From Chloroflexota bacterium (GTDB lineage Bacteria; Chloroflexota; Dehalococcoidia; Bin125): 64,000 nucleotides of DNA. Position numbers and translations under genes: made by a program. The stretch covers positions 62,001-126,000 of the forward strand of contig JAPPFB010000011.1 of assembly GCA_028875225.1 (NCBI GenBank), written 5' to 3'. Below, piece by piece: positions 41,956 to 50,135 of this stretch; position 1 is the stretch's first letter, and each line of letters begins with the position of its first letter. The notes below the pieces were generated by a model. The model ran no database searches. It worked only from the letters and a program-made list of their open reading frames with translations, and was not told the origin of the DNA.

Positions 41956-42957
41956 GTGAACCGCGTTTTGGTCACCGGCGCCAATGGATTCATTGGCGCG
42001 CATGTCACGCGCGCCGCGCTCGACGCTGGCGCCGAGGTCCGTGCCATGGTGCGTCAGGGCAGCGACCAGCGCAGTCTGGATGGGTTGCCGATTGAGATTG
42101 TGCATGGCGATCTGACCGACGCCGCGTCACTCGCGGACGCCGCTGCGGGGGTCGACACACTATTCAATGTCGCCGCGCGTTACGACCTGAGTCGACGCGC
42201 CAGGAGAGATGCATATCGCGCGAACGTCGATGGCACGCGAGCGCTGATGTTGGCCGCGCTGCGAGCGCAGGTTGACCGAATCGTCCACACCTCATCAGTC
42301 GCCGCGATCGGTCCGCCGTCCGATCGTTCACGTCTCGCCGATGAGACTCAGTGGGCCGCGGTCGAACAGGCGCCAGGACCGTACGAGGAGACCAAGATCC
42401 TCAGCGAGCAGCTCGTCCACGAGCTGGTTCGGACCGAATCGCTGCCCGCGGTCTGCGTCTTGCCCACCGCCCCAATTGGACCACTCGACATGAAGCCCAC
42501 GCCGACCGGTCGGTTGATCCGCGACGCGGCGAATGGCGCCATGCCCGCCTACATCCGCACGGCAGGGCTGAACATCGTTCATGTACGGGACGTTGCGATT
42601 GGACACATCAAGGCGGCAACCATCGGGCGAATCGGAGAGCGTTACATCCTCGGACACCAGGACGGAAACTTGACGTTGCGGGAAATCATCGAACACGCAG
42701 CATCGTCGAGCGGCGCCTCGCCTCCACGGACATCAATCCCGTCAACGATCGCCTTGGCGGTTGCCCTGATCGACGAGTTTCTGATCAGCGCTTTGACCAG
42801 ACAACAGCCACGGGCGACTATTGCGGGAGTCCGGCTCGCTCGGCAACGGCAGTTTTTCGATTGCCGCAAGGCCATCGAAGAACTGCAATTGCCGCAGACC
42901 AATCTGGACGAGGCATTCAACGACGCGGTGAACTGGTTTCAGAAAGTCGGCCAATGA
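41956..42957 (+). CDS. hpnA: Hopanoid-associated sugar epimerase HpnA
   Basis: 333-residue extended short-chain dehydrogenase with NAD-binding VTGANGFIGAHV. The sequence VDTLFNVAARYDLS, YEETKILSEQLV (YxxxK), VLPTAPIGPLDMKPTPTGRLIRDAANG and AYIRTAGLNIVHVRDVAIGHI is diagnostic of HpnA, which is proposed to modify the hopanoid sugar moiety. GTG 41956 is the start. It overlaps the next SDR gene as ATGA, so hpnG-hpnA-SDR-DinB form one unit. Confidence 0.92.
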   Translation: MNRVLVTGANGFIGAHVTRAALDAGAEVRAMVRQGSDQRSLDGLPIEIVHGDLTDAASLADAAAGVDTLFNVAARYDLSRRARRDAYRANVDGTRALMLAALRAQVDRIVHTSSVAAIGPPSDRSRLADETQWAAVEQAPGPYEETKILSEQLVHELVRTESLPAVCVLPTAPIGPLDMKPTPTGRLIRDAANGAMPAYIRTAGLNIVHVRDVAIGHIKAATIGRIGERYILGHQDGNLTLREIIEHAASSSGASPPRTSIPSTIALAVALIDEFLISALTRQQPRATIAGVRLARQRQFFDCRKAIEELQLPQTNLDEAFNDAVNWFQKVGQ

Positions 42958-43820
42958 GCACATCATCAACACCACCAGTTGTCCTGATCACCGGAGCCAA
43001 CAGCGGCATCGGCAAGGCCGCCGCGACCGAGCTGGCACGTCGCGGCTGGCAAGTGTTCGCGGCTTCCCGATCGGTTGAGCGAGGACAGGCGGCGGTCTCT
43101 CAGATCCAGAAGGAGAGTGGTTCAATCGCCGTCGAGCTATTGGAAATGGACCTTACCTCGTTTGCATCCGTTCGGCGCGCCGCAGACGGACTGCTGGAGC
43201 GCTCCGAGCGGCTCGATGTCCTGGTCAACAACGCCGGCCTCACCCTCAATGATCGGCGAATCACCGTCGACGGCCACGAGACGATGATGCAGACGAATCA
43301 CCTCTCACCCGTCCTCCTCACCTCGCTACTGCTGCCAAAGCTGCTCGAGTCGGACGATGCCCGCGTCGTCAATGTCAGCTCGCGCGTCTACGAGCGCGTC
43401 GAGGCAATGCCGCTCGACGACCTCAACTTCGAGCACTACTGGGGTGGGATCCGACCGTATTGCGCGACGAAGCTGGCCAACATCCTCTTCACCAACGAAC
43501 TGCACCGACGCACACACGACCTCGGACTGGCAACCTTTTCCGTCCACCCCGGCGTGGTAGCAACCAGCTTCATGCGAAACTTCCCCGCGCCCCTTCGGGC
43601 GGGCCTCAAGCTCCTGCGGCCATTGCTGCGCAATCCCGAGCAGGGCGCCGCGCCGGTGGTCGAGCTGGTCACCGAGTCGGCGCGTCGCTCCGACGCCGGC
43701 GAATACTTCGACCGTCACACCCGCACGCAGCAGCAACCACAGGCGAGCGACCGTCAGGCGGCCGAACGCCTCTGGGAGCTGACCAACGAGATCATCGGAG
43801 CGGAGTGGCCGGCCTCATGA
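42954..43820 (+). CDS. Short-chain dehydrogenase/reductase (retinol dehydrogenase-like)
   Basis: 288-residue SDR. NAD(P) motif TGANSGIG (13-20), NNAGLT, catalytic Ser in VVNVSSRVYE and Tyr/Lys in YCATKLAN; DLNFEHYW and HPGVVATSFMRN resemble retinol dehydrogenase/protochlorophyllide reductase-type SDRs that take lipophilic substrates. Being in the hpnA operon it could act on a hopanoid or other isoprenoid alcohol, but this is inference. ATG 42954 overlaps the hpnA stop; a longer in-frame reading from 42351 is antisense-like extension through hpnA and is not used. Ends in ATGA into the DinB-like gene. Confidence 0.88.
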   Translation: MSTSSTPPVVLITGANSGIGKAAATELARRGWQVFAASRSVERGQAAVSQIQKESGSIAVELLEMDLTSFASVRRAADGLLERSERLDVLVNNAGLTLNDRRITVDGHETMMQTNHLSPVLLTSLLLPKLLESDDARVVNVSSRVYERVEAMPLDDLNFEHYWGGIRPYCATKLANILFTNELHRRTHDLGLATFSVHPGVVATSFMRNFPAPLRAGLKLLRPLLRNPEQGAAPVVELVTESARRSDAGEYFDRHTRTQQQPQASDRQAAERLWELTNEIIGAEWPAS

Positions 43821-44314
43821 CGATCTCCAGCCGCGAAGAACTGATCGCCGAACTGCAGCAGGACAGCGAAGAGTTCCAAGAGGCAGTCGCGCGACTCCCC
43901 GCCGAGGCATTCGAACGGGGTGTCTACGAGCAGGGCTGGAACACCCGTCAACTGCTCGCCCACATCGCCGCGATCGAATGGACCTATCCCCGCCTGATCG
44001 AGCGAGCCGAGCAACGCGCTTCAGGAGCAGATGTCCCCCAGGGCGGCGGCGCCGGTTTCGATATGGACGCCTACAACGCCAAACAGGTCGCGCGTCGAGA
44101 CGATCAACCGGTTGAACAACTACTGACCGAGTTTCGGCGGAACCGGGCCGAGACGATCGACGCGATCCGAGCCGCAGATGAAGAATTGCTCACCCAACCG
44201 ACGCGCTCGGCTGGCGGTGTCGAGGGGACGCTGTTGGATGTGCTGGAGGGCGTCGCCGTGGGTCACGTGCGTGAACACGTCGATGATCTGCTCAGGGGTG
44301 CACGCCCGGCCTGA
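43817..44314 (+). CDS. DinB/mycothiol-maleylpyruvate isomerase-like protein
   Basis: 165-residue four-helix protein of the DinB/MDMPI superfamily, often thiol-linked or metal-binding transferases. ELIAELQQDSEEFQEAV, NTRQLLAHIAAIEWTYP (His), and VGHVREHVDDLL (His/His) supply the usual three-His metal site. Substrates are diverse. ATG 43817 is coupled to the SDR stop. It ends 33 bases from the convergent ClpP-like gene. Confidence 0.8.
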   Translation: MTISSREELIAELQQDSEEFQEAVARLPAEAFERGVYEQGWNTRQLLAHIAAIEWTYPRLIERAEQRASGADVPQGGGAGFDMDAYNAKQVARRDDQPVEQLLTEFRRNRAETIDAIRAADEELLTQPTRSAGGVEGTLLDVLEGVAVGHVREHVDDLLRGARPA

Positions 44315-44347
44315 AAGCTCACCGATCCGAGGCCGGTCTTTCGCGCA

Positions 44348-45220
44348 CTATGGGCTGGGATCCAAGTAGAAGCGAATCGAAAGATCCGCGCTCTCGTACA
44401 CCTGGTTCTCTGGAATCTGGGTGTACATGCTCCAAAGCTCCCAGATATCAATCCATGTCTGATCCTGAGGACGTAGCTGCACCATGGGTAGGCCGGCTCC
44501 GTTCAACTGGTCCGGCGAAATCGACGCTTCGTGGACCTGTGGAACATCAATCAGAATCTCCTGCAGCTGGTCGGTCATCTGGAGTACGTCTTCGCGACTC
44601 CGTCCAGGACGGTTGGCAAGCGATTGCTCCAACTCCAGTTTCGTGTGGCTGAGCGACTCCCGGGCTTCCTGAGCCTCGAATGCGCTTCGGTTTTCCAAGA
44701 CCATTGCGTGAAACGATGCAAGCACTCCATCTGCAGCAGCCGCTGACTCAGCCCTTTCGAAAGCCCCGAGGATCGTCTTGGCGGGCTTGCGGCCGTAGTG
44801 CTCCAACCACATCTGCGGATCGATAGGACCCAAGTCGCTGGTCGGTCCCGTGACAATCTGGTCCGCACCAAGCAGAAGTAAGGTCCCAGCGCTCTTTGCC
44901 TCCCACGGCACGACTACGGTCAGATTCTCGCATCTCGTTCGCATTTGCCGGACAAGGCGAATCGCCGCACCGCCTTCGCCGCCTAAGGTGTTCAGGAACA
45001 AATGCAGAGACTTACAGTCGCCGATCTCAAGCAGTATGTCCTCGAGATTGACGGCGCTGAGAGTGAGTATCTCAGCATCTAGCACAATCGCGCGACAGTG
45101 GTAACGGCGCTCATATTCCTCCAGCGCCGCCTGTCGACTGTCTAAGGCTTCTTCCTCTTCGTCACCGACTTCTCCCGCTTCAAGTTCGTCATTCTTGTCA
45201 GCGCAGTCGGAGCCACTCAC
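44348..45220 (-). CDS. ClpP-like serine protease, SDH proteinase family
   Basis: 290-residue protein of the SDH (serine dehydrogenase) proteinase family (PF01972), relatives of ClpP and crotonases. The core is SLHLFLNTLGGEGGAAIRLV (glycine-rich oxyanion strand, 77-84) then VVPWEAKSAGTLLLLGAD with the probable nucleophile Ser110 and DLGPIDPQM. No signal peptide or transmembrane helix. The N-terminal 35 residues are very acidic. It starts with GTG in a GTGA overlap with a 50-residue basic protein, so the two are made together. Third-position GC is lower than in neighbours, hinting at transfer. Its target is unknown. Confidence 0.8.
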   Translation of the reverse strand: MSGSDCADKNDELEAGEVGDEEEEALDSRQAALEEYERRYHCRAIVLDAEILTLSAVNLEDILLEIGDCKSLHLFLNTLGGEGGAAIRLVRQMRTRCENLTVVVPWEAKSAGTLLLLGADQIVTGPTSDLGPIDPQMWLEHYGRKPAKTILGAFERAESAAAADGVLASFHAMVLENRSAFEAQEARESLSHTKLELEQSLANRPGRSREDVLQMTDQLQEILIDVPQVHEASISPDQLNGAGLPMVQLRPQDQTWIDIWELWSMYTQIPENQVYESADLSIRFYLDPSP

Positions 45221-45369
45221 GCGGCCTTCTGCTTCTTCTCCTTGCGCCGTCGGTCGTTCTCCAGCCGACTCTTGCGCAACTGCGGTGCGATTTGCTTTCT
45301 CCAGAAGGAGTCACTGAGACTTGGCGCCCGTGCTGGCGCCCTCGTTGGGCCTGTAGGTCGTTCAGCCAC
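45217..45369 (-). CDS. Small basic protein (50 residues) coupled to the ClpP-like protease
   Basis: Reads from GTG 45369 with a GGGAGAGA ribosome-binding site a few bases before it, to TGA at 45217-45219, which overlaps the protease GTG as GTGA. The protein starts MAERPTGPTRAPARAP, has a central SFWRKQIAPQLRKSRL and ends RRRKEKKQKAA; it is strongly positive, with no cysteines or membrane segment. No family recognised. The reverse charge of the protease N-terminus suggests direct contact, as an adaptor, inhibitor or nucleic-acid tether. It is easily missed by automatic length cut-offs. Confidence 0.65.
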   Translation of the reverse strand: MAERPTGPTRAPARAPSLSDSFWRKQIAPQLRKSRLENDRRRKEKKQKAA

Positions 45370-45416
45370 TGCTCTCTCCCTGCCTTGACTGTACCCCGGA
45401 AATGGCGCACAAGCCG

Positions 45417-46598
45417 CTACTGGCGCGGAAGCTGCAGGCCCCTCGTCGCGATGATGTTGCGCTGGATCTCGGACGTGCCGGCTGCGATGGTGCTGGGCAC
45501 CGTCGACATGTAGGCGCGGCCGATCCGGGCGGCGAGGGGAGCGTCCGGGTCGTCGGGGTGGATCCGCTGGCTGTGCAGACCCATCATGTTGACTCCGAAG
45601 CGGGCAACTCGCTGTCCCAGCTCCGAGCCGAACATCTTGGACATCGACGCTTCGTGATTCGGGACGAGTTCTTGCGACTGCATCCAGACCACCCGGTATG
45701 AGATCAGCTTGGCAATCTCAGACTCGATCATCAGGTTGGCGAGGCCGTTGCGGACGCCCGGGTCGTCGATCAACTTGGCGCCGCCGCGGCGGCCCGGCTT
45801 CTCGGCTGCATACTCGGACATCAACTCGACGCTTTTGCGCGAGGTCGCCGACCAGGCCACGCCGGAGCGCTCGAAGTCGAGGAGCGTCGCGGCGACGTAC
45901 CAGCCACGGTTGTACTCGCCCATCATGTTCGCCGCAGGTACGCGTACGTCGGTGAAGTAGACCTCGTTGAAGCCGTGCTCGCCGAGCATATTGATCAGCG
46001 GCCGCACTTCGATGCCGGGCGTGTTCATGTCGAGCAGGAAGTAGGAGATACCGCGGTGCTTGGGCGCCTCGGGGTCGGTGCGGGTGAGCACGTGGATCCA
46101 ATCGGCGTAGTGCGCGCCGGAGGTCCAGATCTTCTGGCCGTTGATGACGAAATCGTCGCCGTCGCGGACGGCGCGAGTCTGCAGACCGGCGAGGTCGGAG
46201 CCATTGCCCGGCTCGGAGAAGCCCTGCGCCCAGTAGGACTCGGCGTTGGCGATCCGCGGCAAGTGCTCCTGGCGCTGTTCCTCGGTGCCGTGCAGCATCA
46301 GACAGGGGCCGACCATCGAGATGCCCTGACCGCCGGAACCTGGCGCGCCGCGGTAGGCGGCTTCCTCGCGGTAGATCATCTGCTGGATGTGGCTCGCGCC
46401 GCGGCCGCCGTACTCCTCCGGCCAGGCCATCGTCAGCCAGCCCTTGGACGCAGCGCGCTTCTCGAAGGCGCGCTCGGCGATGAAGTGCGAGTCATCGCCC
46501 TCGACCTCCGGACCGGACGCCGGCTCCCAATTGTTGTCGATGAAGTCCACGACTTCGCTGCGGAACGCATTGTCTGCTTCGGTGAATTGATAGTCCAT
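45417..46598 (-). CDS. Acyl-CoA dehydrogenase
   Basis: 393-residue FAD-dependent acyl-CoA dehydrogenase, oxidising an acyl-CoA to the 2-enoyl form with an ETF as acceptor. Family blocks: TMAWPEEYGGRGAS, AQGFSEPGNGSDLAGLQTRA, NGQKIWTSGAHYADW (substrate/FAD sites), FNEVYFTDVRVP, and GTSEIQRNIIATRGLQLPR at the end. ATG 46598 follows GAGGAG; a longer reading to 46664 is not needed. The final arrangement resembles the group of long-chain or atypical dehydrogenases (IPHD-type), so the chain length is open. The enoyl-CoA hydratase is 4.4 kb away. Confidence 0.92.
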   Translation of the reverse strand: MDYQFTEADNAFRSEVVDFIDNNWEPASGPEVEGDDSHFIAERAFEKRAASKGWLTMAWPEEYGGRGASHIQQMIYREEAAYRGAPGSGGQGISMVGPCLMLHGTEEQRQEHLPRIANAESYWAQGFSEPGNGSDLAGLQTRAVRDGDDFVINGQKIWTSGAHYADWIHVLTRTDPEAPKHRGISYFLLDMNTPGIEVRPLINMLGEHGFNEVYFTDVRVPAANMMGEYNRGWYVAATLLDFERSGVAWSATSRKSVELMSEYAAEKPGRRGGAKLIDDPGVRNGLANLMIESEIAKLISYRVVWMQSQELVPNHEASMSKMFGSELGQRVARFGVNMMGLHSQRIHPDDPDAPLAARIGRAYMSTVPSTIAAGTSEIQRNIIATRGLQLPRQ

Positions 46599-46687
46599 GC
46601 TTGGCTCCTCGGGTCTCTGCGCACCATCCCGCGACCTGCTCGCAGGCGCACAAAGTATAGCCAACCCTCCCGATACGCTGATTAGCC

Positions 46688-47854
46688 ATGACCGTGACGA
46701 GTTCTCGGATCTGGGATGCGCTGGTGGTCGGAGCCGGCCCCGCCGGCGCGACGGCGGCGCGCAGACTCAGCCTCGCCGGAGCGTCGACTTTGCTACTGGA
46801 GAAACAGTCTCTCCCCCGCTACAAGGCATGCGGCGGAGGCGTCCCGGCCCGAACGCTCCGACTCTTGAACAATCTCGACATTGCTCCGGTCAGCGAGGGC
46901 TACGTCGACACCATCGACGTCTCGCGTTTCGGACGGCGCCAATTCCGCAAGGCATCCAACCGACCGCTCGCCTGGATGGTGATGCGCGACCGATTCGACC
47001 AGTTCCTCACCGACCTGGCCGCCGAGTCAGGCGCGTCGGTGCGGGATGCGACGCCCGTCCAATCAATCATCGAGGGTGATGGCTGCTACGAAGTCGAAAC
47101 GTCCACGGGAGCAGTCCGGGCGCGCCATCTTCTCGCCGCAGACGGCGCCACCGGTCCGACGGCTCGCTGGCTGGGAATCGATTCCGCCCCAACTCGCAGC
47201 GCCGCGTATGAGGTTGAGGTCGTTGCGCCCCGCGATGCCCTGGATCACTGGCATCAGGCAGCCAACGTCGATATTGGATACCGACCATGGGGCTATGGCT
47301 GGGTGTTTCCCAAGGACGGCAAGCTCTCTGTGGGCGTGGTGACCGCGCCCAATCGAGGCCGCACAATTCGCAAGCAGACGGACCGGTATCTGGGCCGCCT
47401 CGGACTCGCAGACGCCGACGTGCTCAACGTCCAGGGACACCCGATTCGCTATCGCCGCTCGATCGGTGAACCGGTCGCCAGGGGCCGAGCGCTGCTCCTC
47501 GGCGACGCGGCGGGCCTCGCGGACGAGTTCACTGCCGAGGGCATCGCCTACGCCGTCCACTCCGCCAATCTCGCCGCCGACGCCGTTCTCAACAGCAACA
47601 ATCCAGCCGCTGTATACACGGAATCAGTCAACCAACGCATCCAACCCGAGCTCAACGCCGCCCGAACCATCTCCCGCCTCTACTACTGGTGCGTCACCAC
47701 CTGGCCCTGGCTCGCGCTGACCGCCTCCAGGCACATCAACTACCTCTGGAGAGCCTTCTTCCGAGTCATGCGCGGGGACAGCACATACACGGACGAGTTG
47801 TCGATATTGCCATTTGACGAGCGCCTGACACAGGCGTTGAGCGGAGACGCCTGA
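46688..47854 (+). CDS. Geranylgeranyl reductase family flavoprotein
   Basis: 388-residue FAD-dependent reductase that saturates isoprenoid double bonds or acts as a related hydroxylase. FAD motif ALVVGAGPAGATAARRL, PRYKACGGGVP (typical of the family), RDRFDQFL, GYGWVFPKDGKLSVGVV and LLLGDAAGLADEFTAEGIAYA. The ancestral archaeal enzymes reduce lipid chains, and bacterial ones reduce menaquinone or chlorophyll side chains. TACGCT at 46674-46679 is a possible -10, 8 bases before the ATG. Overlaps nth as TGATG. Confidence 0.88.
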   Translation: MTVTSSRIWDALVVGAGPAGATAARRLSLAGASTLLLEKQSLPRYKACGGGVPARTLRLLNNLDIAPVSEGYVDTIDVSRFGRRQFRKASNRPLAWMVMRDRFDQFLTDLAAESGASVRDATPVQSIIEGDGCYEVETSTGAVRARHLLAADGATGPTARWLGIDSAPTRSAAYEVEVVAPRDALDHWHQAANVDIGYRPWGYGWVFPKDGKLSVGVVTAPNRGRTIRKQTDRYLGRLGLADADVLNVQGHPIRYRRSIGEPVARGRALLLGDAAGLADEFTAEGIAYAVHSANLAADAVLNSNNPAAVYTESVNQRIQPELNAARTISRLYYWCVTTWPWLALTASRHINYLWRAFFRVMRGDSTYTDELSILPFDERLTQALSGDA

Positions 47855-48543
47855 TGCCTCGCCGAAGACGCACTCCCAAACCACTCCGACCGACCGCGAT
47901 CATCAATCGGCTGATCCGCGAGGCGCCGCTCACGCCCTGGCGGGCGACGAATGATCCGGTGACCGAACTTGTCCTGACCCTGCTCTCGCAGAACACGTCC
48001 GACACCAACTCTGGGCGCGCGTTCCAACAACTGCTGAAGCGCTATCCCGACTGGGACGCCGTGCTCGAGGCGCCGGTCGAGGAGCTGGAAGAAACCATCC
48101 GCCCCGGCGGCCTCGCTCGGACGAAGGCTCCGCGGATGCAGGCGTTGCTGGCGATGGTGCGCGAACGACTCGGTCCTGACTGGGACGCCTCGCGGCTTGA
48201 GGACATGCCAATCGACGAAGCCAAGACCTGGCTCACCGAGCTGCCCGGCGTCGGACCCAAGACGGCCGCCTGCGTGCTGCTCTTTTCGCTCGGTCGTCCC
48301 GCCCTGCCGGTCGACACGCACGTCCACCGCGTCGCCCAGCGTCTTGGACTGATTGGCTCGAAAGTCGCGGCCGTCCCGGCCCACGACATGCTCGAGGCGC
48401 AGATCCCGCCCGACAAGTACTACGACTTCCATGTCACGCTGATCCGTCACGGTCGGCGCGTGTGTCACAAGCAACGACCAAAGTGCGGAGAGTGCGTCCT
48501 GCTCGACCGCTGTCCGGGCGCCGATGACTTCATCTACGGCTGA
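47854..48543 (+). CDS. nth: Endonuclease III
   Basis: 229-residue bifunctional DNA glycosylase/AP lyase that removes oxidised pyrimidines in base-excision repair. Helix-hairpin-helix LPGVGPKTAACV carries Lys136, LPVDTHVHRV carries Asp154, and the C-terminal 4Fe-4S ligands are Cys204/211/214/220 (CX6CX2CX5C). The N-terminal arm PRRRRTPKPLRP is basic. It is translationally coupled to the reductase gene upstream, an unusual pair. Complete and probably active. Confidence 0.94.
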   Translation: MPRRRRTPKPLRPTAIINRLIREAPLTPWRATNDPVTELVLTLLSQNTSDTNSGRAFQQLLKRYPDWDAVLEAPVEELEETIRPGGLARTKAPRMQALLAMVRERLGPDWDASRLEDMPIDEAKTWLTELPGVGPKTAACVLLFSLGRPALPVDTHVHRVAQRLGLIGSKVAAVPAHDMLEAQIPPDKYYDFHVTLIRHGRRVCHKQRPKCGECVLLDRCPGADDFIYG

Positions 48544-48595
48544 CTCTCAAAGATGTAGCCTCATTTCGTTTCAACCGTGATGAAGGAGACGAAGC

Positions 48596-50122
48596 ATGAG
48601 CGCCATCGCACAGACGACCGCAGGAATCATCGAAGGCACCGAAGAGAACGGCCTCTGCATCTTCCGCGGCGTGCCATTCGCCGCGCCTCCGGTCGGCGAC
48701 CTCCGCTTCAAGGCGCCGCGACCGGTCGAGTCCTGGGACGGCGTCCGCGAGGCCAAGTCGTTCGGCCCAATCTCGCTACAGGCGCCCAACGAGATGCTGG
48801 AGGCGCTGCTGCCGGCGTCCGACCCGCCGCAGCCGCAGAGCGAGGACTGCCTCTACCTCAACGTCTGGACACCGGGCCTGGAGGGCGCACGGCCAGTGAT
48901 GGTCTGGATCCACGGTGGCGCATTCACAATCGGCTCGGGCAGCGAGGATTACTACGACGGAGCATCGCTCGCCAGCCGTGGCGACGTGGTGATCGTCACG
49001 ATCAACTACCGGCTCGGCGCGCTCGGCTTCCTCAACCTGCCGGCGCTGGGCGAGACCAACTTTGGCATGCGCGACCAGGTCGCGGCGCTGAAGTGGGTGC
49101 AGGCCAACATCGCCAACTTCGGCGGCGACCCGGGGAACGTGACCATCTTCGGCGAATCCGCCGGCGGGATGAGCGTCGCCTCGCTGATGGCCTCGCCCGA
49201 GGCGGCCGGACTCTTCCAGAAGGCAATCCCGCAGAGCGGCGCCGCGCACAACGCGCTCAGCGTCGAGGAGACCAACGCCACAGCCTTCAGGTTCTGCCAG
49301 GCATTGGGCGTCGACCCGGAGGATGTTGACGCGCTGATGGCCGCCGATCCGGCAGACATCCTCGCCGCTTCGGTCGCGGTCGACCCAATCGCCAGCGCCG
49401 AAACCGCCAGCGACATGGCCGACGCCGGCGCATCGGCCACGCCGCAGATGCCCTTCCAACCGGTGATTGATGGCGCGTTTCTTTCGTCAATGCCGATCGA
49501 GCACATCCGCGCCGGTTCCGCCGACGGCATCGCCACGCTGGTCGGATCGCTCGACGAAGAAATGAAGCTGCTGGCTGCCGCCGGACCGGGTGAGCCAATG
49601 AGCGAAGAGGCCGTCACCGCCATGTTCGGCATGATGCACCCCGATGCAGCCTCCGCCTACGGCACCTATCGAGCGGCGAGACGCGAGCGCGGCGAGGACG
49701 ACTCGCCCGACGAAATCTTCGTCGCCGCGATCGGAGACGTCATGCTCCGCGTCCCTGGCCTCCGGCTCGCCGACGCCCAGACCTCGCGCGCGCCGACCTA
49801 CGCTTATCTCTTCGACTGGAAGTCGCCCGGCATGAACGGCGCGCTGGGTTCCTGCCACGCGCTCGAACTGCCCTTCGTCTTCGGAACCCATGCCGCGGCG
49901 CCCGAGTTTTGCGGCAGCGGTCCCGTCGCCGACGCCTTCTCGGAACTGACGATGGATACCTGGCTCAACTTCGCCAGGACCGGCAACCCCGCCGGCGACG
50001 GCGTCGACGCCCCAGCCTGGGACGCAAACTCCAAGCCGATCCAGGTGCTCGGCGACAACCCAAGAGTCGAGCACGACTGGCGCGGACCTGAAGTCGGCGT
50101 CTGGGACGAAGTCATCTCCTAG
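48596..50122 (+). CDS. Carboxylesterase (type B family)
   Basis: 508-residue esterase. FRGVPFAAPP, EDCLYLNVW, oxyanion HGGA (107-110), nucleophile GESAGG (Ser188), and catalytic His in LGSCHALELPFVFGT are all present; the acid is probably Glu in LVGSLDEEM. No signal peptide, so cytoplasmic. It is paralogous to the truncated gene at the left edge (1-956), about 48 kb away. AAGGAGA precedes the ATG. The SMP-30-like gene follows after 13 bases in the same unit, suggesting joint action on an ester or lactone substrate. Confidence 0.93.
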   Translation: MSAIAQTTAGIIEGTEENGLCIFRGVPFAAPPVGDLRFKAPRPVESWDGVREAKSFGPISLQAPNEMLEALLPASDPPQPQSEDCLYLNVWTPGLEGARPVMVWIHGGAFTIGSGSEDYYDGASLASRGDVVIVTINYRLGALGFLNLPALGETNFGMRDQVAALKWVQANIANFGGDPGNVTIFGESAGGMSVASLMASPEAAGLFQKAIPQSGAAHNALSVEETNATAFRFCQALGVDPEDVDALMAADPADILAASVAVDPIASAETASDMADAGASATPQMPFQPVIDGAFLSSMPIEHIRAGSADGIATLVGSLDEEMKLLAAAGPGEPMSEEAVTAMFGMMHPDAASAYGTYRAARRERGEDDSPDEIFVAAIGDVMLRVPGLRLADAQTSRAPTYAYLFDWKSPGMNGALGSCHALELPFVFGTHAAAPEFCGSGPVADAFSELTMDTWLNFARTGNPAGDGVDAPAWDANSKPIQVLGDNPRVEHDWRGPEVGVWDEVIS

Positions 50123-50135
50123 AGAGGAACCAACC

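Noticed and set aside
45198-45410. 70-residue minus-strand frame overlapping the small basic protein
   Set aside because: Different frame without a ribosome-binding site and with low-complexity Arg/Ser content; the GTG 45369 frame has both a ribosome-binding site and a GTGA overlap.
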